A DNA stretch of 64,000 nt from Elephas maximus indicus. Its lineage: Eukaryota > Chordata > Mammalia > Proboscidea > Elephantidae. Where the stretch lies: NCBI RefSeq assembly GCF_024166365.1, contig NC_064823.1:16610924-16674923 (forward strand), read 5' to 3'. Within the stretch, counting starts at the first letter, position 1. Each line of letters opens with the position of its first letter. The notes under the pieces are model-generated. The model saw only the letters and a list, made by a program, of their open reading frames with translations, was not told where the DNA came from and made no database searches. Positions 56,681-64,000 of the stretch are shown one piece after another. The position numbers and the translations under genes were made by a program.

Positions 56681-56847
56681 TAACCAAACCGAAACCGCTG
56701 CTGTCGAGTCGATTCTGACTCGTAGCGACCCTATAGGACAGAGTAGAACTGCCCGGTAGAGTTTCCAAGGAGCACCTGGCGGATTCGCACTGCTGACGTT
56801 TTGGTTAGCAACCGTAGCACTTAACCACTATGCCACCAGGGTTTCCT
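56681..56847 (-). mobile_element. Young AfroSINE copy with 10-bp target duplication
   Basis: 'cgctgctgtcgagtcgattc' tail complement to 'taaccactatgccaccaggg' head complement. 'aaggttatta' flanks it at 56671-56680 and 56848-56857. It lies in the SCLT1 intron, antisense to the gene. Confidence 0.93.
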
Positions 56848-57004
56848 AAGGTTATTACAGCAGAGTGCAATTAGGTGACTGTCATAGTCATGCAGGTTAA
56901 AAGTGAGTTAAAGCTTGGAGATTAGGGGATTTGAGACAGAGAGGTAGAGGACAGCTCAGGTTTTTGGTTTGAGCAACAGGAGAGGTGGGAGAAAGGTTCA
57001 GTGA

Positions 57005-57210
57005 ATTCAGTCTCCAGATTCAGTCAACCTGGGTTTCCATCCTAGCTCTACCGCTTTCTAGGTCTTTGACCTTGGGCAACATAATTTCTCTGTGCCTCAG
57101 TTTTCTCCTTTGTAAAATGAGCATAACACAATAACCCTTATGGGATTGTTGTAAGAGGATAAAATGAGATGATGCAAATTAAGCATATTAAGAGTACAGT
57201 ATATGTTATC
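57005..57210 (+). mobile_element. MIR SINE
   Basis: Nearly the whole MIR core is present in order: 'cctgggtttccatcctagct', 'gaccttgggcaacataattt', 'tgtgcctcagttttctcctt', 'taaaatgagcataa', 'gggattgttgtaagagg'. Confidence 0.88.
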
Positions 57211-58884
57211 TAAAGTTGTTGATGTCTCTGTAATAACGCTGTAACATTAGCATTATTTCTTAGGTTTGAAGTCGGAAGGCCCCACCCCATAAGGAGTACT
57301 AGCGGGTCACCATCTGAGTGGTGTGGGACAGGAATCGTGTGATAAGGATTTTGGCTGGAGTAGTGAGAGTACCTAGGCAGAGGAATGAAAAAAAAAAAAA
57401 TTCTTTTTTTTTGAGGTAACCAGAATTCTTAGATGGAATTAAAATCCAAGTACTGGGGAGAACCAAATAAGACAAAGCATAGTAAGTTATTTCTTGAAAA
57501 ATGAATGGTAGTTCAACAAAAGACAAGTTGGAGAAGAGAATCTCAGGCAGGGAGAGCAGAAAAAGGAAAGGCTTATAGGCTTAGATAATAGTGTTTATTT
57601 AGGGAATTGATTTTTGTTTTGCATATGACCCACCCCTTTTTCTCTTAACTGGACCTAACTTGCCAATTAAAAGGTGGACGATCTGAACAATCGGGTTAAA
57701 AAAAAAAAAAATGGTTTGCCCTCCTCTCATGTACCTCTGAACTTCTCTACAGTGACTTCTGTTTATCTTGATTGCCTCTTTTCATTTGTTCCATTTGGGC
57801 TTGGTAGTCTACCTCAAGGCTGTTTTGGTACTTCTCACTGACAACCCAACAGGACTCTGCTTCTGATAATTACTGCTTCAGACCACAGGCAACTCTGCAC
57901 CTAACCGGACTTCTAGTAGAGTCCACTTCTTCCATATTTTCAGTGCGCCATTCTTCCACCTCCATCTGGTAAGGGAGATCTGATAGTCCTCAGAAAGCTG
58001 TTCGAAGATGAACTAGTATATTAAGCAAAGGAACAAAGACTTCGTTCTTAGAGTGGGGGTTATGGGTAGTGGTGATGGACTCGTTTTTTAACAGTGTCTT
58101 TCATAGAGCAGAAGTTTGAAATTTTGATGAAGTTTAATTCATCAACTTGTTTTTACTCAGATTGTGCTTTCAGTGTTGTATCTGAGAAATCTTTGCATAA
58201 CCCAAGGCTGCAAAGATTTTTTTCTGTGTTTTCATTTGGAAGTTTTATAATTTTGGGCTTCACATTTAGATCTGTGATCCATTTTGAGTTAAATTTTGTA
58301 TAAGGTGCCAGGTAAGGGTCAAGGATCTTTTTTTTTTTTGCATTTGGATGCCCAACTGAAAAGACTAACCTTTCTCCATCAAATGACCTTTGCACTCTTA
58401 CTAAAAATTAGTTGTCCATATATATGTGGATCTACATCTGAATTCTATTCTCTTTCATTTACCTATCTGAACACCAATACTGCACTGTGTTAGCCTTCCA
58501 AATTTGTTCTTCTTTTTCAGTTGCTTTGGCTATCCTAGTCCTTTGTGCTTCCATATGAATTTTAGAATCAACTTGTCAATCTCTACAAAAAAGTGTGCTA
58601 GAATTTTGTTACAAAACGAAGTATGCTGAAATTTGAAAAGTGTGCATTGAGTCTATTGATTAATTTGTGTTGATTTTATATCCTAGTGATATAGAGTCCT
58701 CTGACCAATAAAAGGTTTATCTTTCTATTAATATAGCTCTTCTTTAATTTTTTCCAACAATATTTTGTAGTTTTAAGTATTAGATTTTGCACATTTTTTG
58801 TCAGATTTATCTCAAAGTATTGTCAAGTTTTTAATACAGTTATAAATTATGTTCTTTTGCTTTCAATTTCTGATTTGTTATTGC

Positions 58885-59030
58885 TAGTGGCATAGCGATT
58901 AAGAGCTTGGCTGCTAACCAAAAGTCGGCAGTTCAAATCTATCAGCTGCTCTTTGGAAACCCTATGGGACAGATCTACTTTCTGTCATTTAGGGTCGCTA
59001 TGAGTCAAAATGGTGACCTAACAACAACAG
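58885..59030 (+). mobile_element. AfroSINE copy
   Basis: 'tagtggcatagcgattaaga', 'gtcggcagttcaaatctatc', 'gggtcgctatgagtcaaaat'; then RTE-like 'acctaacaacaacag' rather than the usual 'atgggtttgg' end. Confidence 0.88.
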
Positions 59031-59195
59031 TGTATGGAAATACAATTGATTTCTGTTTTACATATTGTGTTGTATACTCTACAACCCGGCTGAACTCATT
59101 CTAGTAGCTTTTTTGTAGTGTCTGTCAGATTTTCTGTAAGAGATGATTATGTCATCTATAAACAGTTTTCCATCTCCCTTTCCAACATTTTTGTT

Positions 59196-60252
59196 GTCGT
59201 TAGGTGCCGTCGAGTCGGTTCCGACTCATGGCGACCTTGAGTACAACAGAACGAAAAACACTGCCCTTCCTGTGCTATCCTCACAATTGTTGTGATGCTT
59301 GAGCCCATTATTGTAGCCACCGTGTCAGGCCATCTTGATGAGAGTCTTCCTCTTTTTCACCGACCCCCTCCTTCACGAAGCATGATGTTCTTCTCCAGGG
59401 ACTGATCCCTCCTGATAACACGTCCAAAGTGTGTAAAACGTAGTTTTGCCATCCTTGCTTCTAAGGCGCATTCCGGTTGTACTTCTTCCAAGACAGATTT
59501 GTTCATTCTTTTGGCAGTCCGTGGGATATTCAGTATTTTTTGCCAACACCACAATTCAGAGGTGTCAGTTCTTCTTCAGTCTTCCTTGTTCGTTGCCCAG
59601 CTTTCACATGCATAGGAAGCAACTGAAAACACCATGGCTTGGGTCAGATGCACCTTGAGCTTCAAGGTAATATCTTTGCTCTTTAAAAATTTAAAGAGGT
59701 CTTTTCAGCAGATTTGCACAATGCAGTGCGTCTTTTGATTTCTTGACTTCTGCTTTCATGGATGTTGATTGTGGATCCCAGTAGAATAAAATCCTTGACA
59801 ACTTCAGTCTTTTCTCTCTTTATTATGATGTTGTTTATTGGTCCAGTTTTGAGGATTTTTATTTTCTTTATGTTGAGGTGTAATCCATAATGAAGGCTGT
59901 GGTATTTGATCTTTATCAGTAAGTGCTTCAAATCCTCTTCACTTTCAGCAAGCAAGGTTATGTCAATCTGTATAAATCTTGCTCCAATCCTGATGCCCTT
60001 TTCTTCTTCATATAATCCAGCTTCTTTGATTATTTCCTCAGCATACAGATTGAATAAGTATGGTGAAAGGATACAACCCTGTCTTTAAACCACGCAGTAT
60101 CCCCTTGTTCTGTTCGAACAACTGCCTCTTGACCTATATACAGGTTCCTCATGAGCATAATTAAATGTTCTGGAATTCCCATTCTTCTCAACGTTATCCA
60201 TAATTTATTGTGATCTACACAGTCGAACGCCTTTGCATAGTCAATAAAACAG
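59196..60252 (-). mobile_element. RTE LINE, 5'-truncated, about 1.06 kb
   Basis: Reverse-oriented. It starts 'gttgtcgttaggtgccgtcg' (tail complement) and ends where L1 sequence 'tttatttctttttcttgcc' resumes. Minus frames include MWCWQKILNIPRTAKR and FGRVIRRDQSLEKNIML (59554-59357) and LAESEEDLKHLLIKIKYHSL (59955-59683), the latter just after the RT catalytic block. Frameshifts separate them. Confidence 0.92.
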
Positions 60253-61587
60253 ATGTCTTTTATTTCTTTTTCTTGCCTTGTTGCTCTGACTTGAGCCTCC
60301 AGAAGTAGTGAGAGTGTGCATCTTTTTCTTGTTCCTGGCCATCGAGGGAAAGCATCTGTCTTTTAGAATTAAGTATGATGCTAAATGTATGTTTTTCATG
60401 GATGTTCTTATCAGGTTGAAGAAGTCCCTTTGTATCCTAGTTCGCTGAAAGTTTTTATCAGAATGGATGTTGAATTTTCTCAAGTGCTTTTTCTGCATGT
60501 ATTGAGGTGATTGGCTGCTTTTCAGTTTGTTAATAATTTAAGTTACATTGATGAATTTTCAAATGTTTAGCCAAACTTCAATTTCTGGTATAAACCACAC
60601 CGGGTCCTGATATTGTTTCCTTTTTATATATTGTTGACTTCTATGTTCTGAAAGTTTGTTTAGAATTTTCACATATATGTTCATGAAGGTTTTTGTTTGT
60701 TTTTAATAATGTCTTTGTCTGGTTTTGGTATCAAGTAATGCTGGCCTCTTAAAATTACTTGGTAAATATTTTGTCCGCTTCAATTTTCTGGAAGAGTTTC
60801 CTTAGAATCAGCATTATTTCTTCCTTAAATATTTTCTAGAATTCACCAGTTTAACCAGCTGGACCTAGGTTTTTTTTTTTTGTGTGTGTGTGGCACAGTT
60901 TTAAACTACAAATTCAATTTCTTTAACAGCTATAGGACTCTTCAGTATTCTGTTGTGTGCTCAAGGGGGATCCTCCAAAGATCTCAGATTTCTGGAGTTC
61001 TCTTTCTGTGCAGATTTTTCTCCTGTACTTTGTCCTGCCAATTATAATTCACTTGATCTCCACTAGCTCTTAGCTACAATCTCCTTAATTTAGGGAGTGC
61101 CTGAGCTCTGCCTGCATTTCCCCTCACCGTGCCATGAGCCTGGGAGGTCTCTCAAGTCAGTAACCTGAGATAGTCAGGAGGCTTACCTCATTTGTTTCAT
61201 GTCTCTCTGGGATCATTGTCCTTCATTGTCTGAGGTCTAGTGTCTTGCAAACCATTACTTCATTTATTTGTTCTTTTTTGGGTTATGTCAAGCAGGAAGG
61301 TGGTCCCCGTTACTTCATCTCGAGTATAAACACAACTCCTATTCAAGTTGCCCTACTTTTAAATCATAAACTCAAGTGTCCCACTCCCACTATAACTGTA
61401 CAATGATCTCAACAAGACCTCTGTTTGAACCATTCATTTTCTTCCACTTCCTTAACTCCTTCCTGGATTGTTTTTACTACTATTTTTTTTTTTTTTTAAC
61501 AAGCTGTGACCTTTACCCATTAGTCCAACTGCTCTCTTGTTAATAATCTTAACATGATTAAGCACCTGCTTTTCTGTAGCACATGGG

Positions 61588-62340
61588 GCCCTGGTGGCTC
61601 AGTAGTTAAGAGCTCAGCCACTAACCAAAGGGTTGGCAGTTCAAAGCCATCAGCCATTCCGTGGAAACCCTATGGGACAGTTCTGCTCTCTCCCATAGGG
61701 TCACTGTGAGTTGGAATCGACAACAGGTATTTTTTTTTCCTTTCTGTAACACATGCCCAGTAACACCTCATCCCTGCCTTTACTGTTCTTAACCCAACGT
61801 GTTCAATTCTCATAGATAAAATCTCAACCCTCTGGATAAATGCCACCACAAATTCAAGATTAACTAATAAGTAGTTGGAAACCCTGGTATCGTAGTGGTT
61901 AAGAGCTACAGCTGCTAACCGAAAGGTCAGCAGTTCGAATCTACCAGGCTCTCTTGGAAACCGTATGGGGCAGTTCTGCTCTGTCCTATAGGGTTACTAT
62001 GAGTCAGAATCGACTTGATGGCAATGGGTTTGGGAATAAGTGGTTAATAAACCCTAGTAGTATACTGTTTAAGTACTCGGCTGCTAACCAAAAGGTCAGT
62101 GATTTGAACCCACCAGCTGCTCTGCGGGAGAAAGATGTGGCAGTCTGCTTCTGTAAACATTTACAGCCTAGGAAATCCTACGGTGCAGTTCTACTCTGCT
62201 TTACAGGGTCCCTGTGAGTCAGAATTGACTCGACAGCTGGGCTTGGTTTTTGGTTTAATAACTGGTTGATGTGGTATGTGAACCCTGGCAGTCTAGTTTT
62301 AGTATCGTTGGAATCGACTCGACGGCACTGGGAGTGTTAA
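61588..62340 (+). mobile_element. Cluster of four AfroSINE copies, same orientation
   Basis: Copies at 61588-61735, 61877-62035 and 62047-62260 each show head ('aaccctggtatcgtagtggt' type), B box and 'gtcactatgagt'-type tail. The third carries the extra 'gtggcagtctgcttctgtaa' block. A fourth piece at about 62279-62340 has only a short head and the tail 'ggaatcgactcgacggcact'. Confidence 0.9.
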
Positions 62341-62419
62341 CCACTACCTAACAAAGACATTTACAAGAAAAGAATTTGTGTATATGTGTGTATGTGCATA
62401 TACAAATATGCACACACAA

Positions 62420-63065
62420 TCATCTTCATAGTGGGTTCATCCCAGCAATAAAAGGAGAGTTTGGCATTAGAAGATCTGTTAATTTAATTATCTGTGTTAA
62501 CAGATTAAAAGAAAAAAAAAAACTGTCATTATCACAATTTATGTTGAGAAAGCATTTAATAAAATTCAGTACCTGTTCATGATAAAAACTTTTTAGCAAA
62601 CTGGTAATAAATGGGGAGCTTCCTCAAACTAATGAATTGTGCTTGGCAAAAACTTACAGTAATCATTATGCACAGTTGCAAAACATGAAAGGTATTTTCT
62701 TTAATGGAACAATCCATTGTATTAGAGGTTCATATCAACAGAGTAAGGTAAGAAAAACAAAAGTGATGAACATCAGAGTGAAAGGAGTCAAAGTGCCATT
62801 ATTTGTTCCAAAAAAAACCCCAGTGCTGTCGAGTTGATTCTGACTCATAGCAACCCTATAGGACAGAGTAGAACTGCCCCATAGAGTTTCCAAGGAGCAC
62901 CTGGCGGGTTCGAAATGCCGACCTTTTGGTTAGTAGCCTTAGCAATTAACCACTACGCCACCAGGTCTTCCTGTCATTATTTGTATACAATGTAGTTACC
63001 TACCTAGAAAATTTAAGAAAATCGACAGATTATTGGTGCGAGTCATAGAGTTTGTCAGGGTTGCA
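62420..63065 (+). mobile_element. L1 ORF2 fragment (sense), SINE-split
   Basis: 'gagtttggcattagaagatc', 'tgtgttaacagattaaaaga', 'aagcatttaataaaattcag' and 'aaaacttacagtaatcatta' are in the order of the L1 RT region. Decayed; split by the SINE at 62807-62974. Confidence 0.8.
62807..62974 (-). mobile_element. AfroSINE copy with target duplication
   Basis: 'gtgctgtcgagttgattctg' tail complement to 'taaccactacgccaccaggt' head complement. 'cattatttgt' is repeated at 62797-62806 and 62975-62984. Confidence 0.93.
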
Positions 63066-63079
63066 GGATTCAAGGTCAG

Positions 63080-63375
63080 TATGGCTCAGTGGTGGAATTC
63101 CCACCTTCAATGCAGAGATCCAGGTTCCATTCCCGGCCAGTGCACCTCATCCATAGCCACCACCGCTCTGTCATTGAAGGCTAATGTACTGCTGGGATGC
63201 TGAACAGGTTTCGGCGGTGCTTCCAGATTAAGGTGGACTAGGAAGAAAGGCCTGGTGATCTGCTTCTGGAAAACAGCCACAGAAAACCGTATGCATCCTA
63301 ACAGTCCAATCTGCAACGGATCACGGGGATGGAGCAGGACTGGGCAGCTGTGGCGTAGTAGGAGCATCAGAATTT
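63080..63375 (+). mobile_element. tRNA-Gly-derived afrotherian SINE
   Basis: The head resembles tRNA-Gly: 'ggctcagtggtggaattccc' (A box) and 'ccaggttccattcccggcc' (B box). The body has 'gctgggatgctgaacaggtt' and 'aggaagaaaggcctggtga', then 'gatggagcaggactgggca' as in the RTE 3' end. It is a different SINE family from the majority copies. Confidence 0.85.
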
Positions 63376-63439
63376 GTTTAGATTCTTTAGGGGTAAGAAC
63401 TGGGATCGGCTCAGAGCTGATTCCTGTGAGGTAGAGATC

Positions 63440-64000
63440 AGACATACCTCCACTCTTCCAACCTTTTTACTAATTCTGACACCAACCATCCCACCAGTGG
63501 CATTTTTTACTTCTGGTTCATTAATTCATTGCAGTGACCACACAGAACTCACAGACCACATCTACAGTTAAGTAGTTGAAGGGCACAGCATGGGATCAGG
63601 ATCAACGGGCTACAACTTGGGATCAGGATCAGGAAGCATATAGGCAAAGTCTAGACGTCTTCCCTGAAGTGGAGAACACATCCCTCCCTTCTTCAGTGCA
63701 GGACAGCTCTCTCAGCTCCTCTTGGTCATGCAAGCAAGAAGGCCCTTCTCTCTGCTCTGAACGCCCTGTCAGCCATGCAGGCCTCCTCCCAGCCTCCTCA
63801 GGATAGGTCTCTCTGCCTCTGGCCTTGCTGTCGGCCTCTCCACTGATGACTGACCCAGCTCACGGCCAGTGTAGCAGTTTTGTTCAGCTCTCTTAGCTAC
63901 ATTCCTAGCAGCAGGTTTCTGCCATCACCATTGACTGCCACAGTTCCCCTTCAGGGCCTGTTTCTGCCAGCTCTGCTGTAGGGCCTCTTCCAGACCCCTT
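63440..64000. other. Unassigned repeat-like DNA at window edge
   Basis: 'cagtgaccacacagaactca' and 'cagaccacatctacagttaa' resemble the left part of the LTR-like element at 35060 ('aagaactcacaaaccatata'), so this may be a related LTR. A 'gggatcaggatca' word repeats at 63590-63635. Not resolved further. Confidence 0.35.

Larger units (their letters stand above)
58080..60960 (-). mobile_element. Old L1 LINE fragment, interrupted
   Basis: Antisense L1 landmarks: 'ttgagttaaattttgtataa', 'ccatcaaatgacctttgcac', 'tttgtcagatttatctcaaa', 'tcttatcaggttgaagaagt', 'gtctttgtctggttttggta'. Interrupted by a SINE (58885-59030) and an RTE (about 59196-60252). Confidence 0.8.
55775..64000 (+). other. SCLT1: SCLT1 intron (first coding intron, open-ended)
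   Basis: At least 8.2 kb. I looked for a second coding exon continuing NRRLNEDF and saw none. Contents: MIR pieces, an ancient repeat (about 56500-56660), young AfroSINEs, an old L1 with an RTE insertion, a SINE cluster at 61.6-62.3 kb, an L1 ORF2 fragment and a tRNA-Gly-type SINE. The stretch 60960-61580 looks repeat-derived but was not named. Confidence 0.8.

Noticed and set aside
63083..63150. Possible functional tRNA-Gly gene
   Set aside because: A and B boxes are present but diverged, and the sequence continues into a SINE body; it is a SINE head.
55800..64000. SCLT1 exon 2
   Set aside because: I searched for a plausible continuation of the N-terminal peptide with an acceptor in the right phase and found none; it is likely beyond the window.

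Overview
The window is repeat-dense vertebrate nuclear DNA, almost certainly from an afrotherian mammal and most likely an elephant or close relative. About 35 copies or fragments of a tRNA-derived SINE of the AfroSINE type are present. So are several BovB/RTE-type LINE copies of the afrotherian kind, whose 3' ends match the SINE tail. L1, L2, MIR, MaLR and ERV-L remnants form the ordinary placental-mammal background. The species is inferred from repeats and recalled orthologues, not from any database search.

Two host genes can be supported, arranged head to head as in human 4q28. C4orf33 (UPF0462 family) lies on the minus strand. Five coding exons at 31442-31262, 26054-25994, 24467-24416, 24309-24110 and 22204-22099 have good splice signals and matching phases. 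Together they make exactly 600 nt, a 199-residue protein plus stop, the length recalled for the human protein. SCLT1 is on the plus strand. Only its first coding exon is here, ATG at 55741 and donor at 55775. The rest of the window to 64000 is its first coding intron, and no second exon was found. Between the genes, about 55030-55740 is a CpG-rich segment with CCAAT, CRE-like, GC-box and ETS-like sites: the shared bidirectional promoter. The non-coding 5' exons of C4orf33 were not located. A small separate GC-rich patch at 50700-50890 is a candidate for one.

Layout: 1-2.1 kb, ERV-L-like pol relic on the minus strand; 2.2-8.4 kb, SINE/RTE pieces, a MaLR LTR with internal sequence and unassigned DNA; 8.4-20.4 kb, an old L1 carrying a solo-LTR-like insert and a later, nearly full-length L1 (11501-20266) with a target-site duplication and a tandem-monomer 5'UTR; 20.4-31.5 kb, the C4orf33 coding exons with intronic repeats; 31.5-37 kb, SINEs, MIR, L2 and an LTR; 37.1-48.1 kb, a second L1 (plus strand) carrying two RTE insertions, the larger of which contains a SINE and an LTR; 48-54.7 kb, L1M, SINE clusters and AT-rich DNA; 55-55.8 kb, promoter and SCLT1 exon 1; 55.8-64 kb, SCLT1 intron with MIR, L1, RTE and SINEs. 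Most open reading frames in the window are fragments of transposable elements.

I see no undescribed gene system. The most notable signals are structural: a 30-bp perfect inverted repeat in a C4orf33 intron, an RTE insertion whose 5' junction carries an inverted copy of the flanking target DNA, the L1 5'UTR built from roughly 160-205 bp tandem units, and the shared 3' ends of the RTE LINE and the SINEs.
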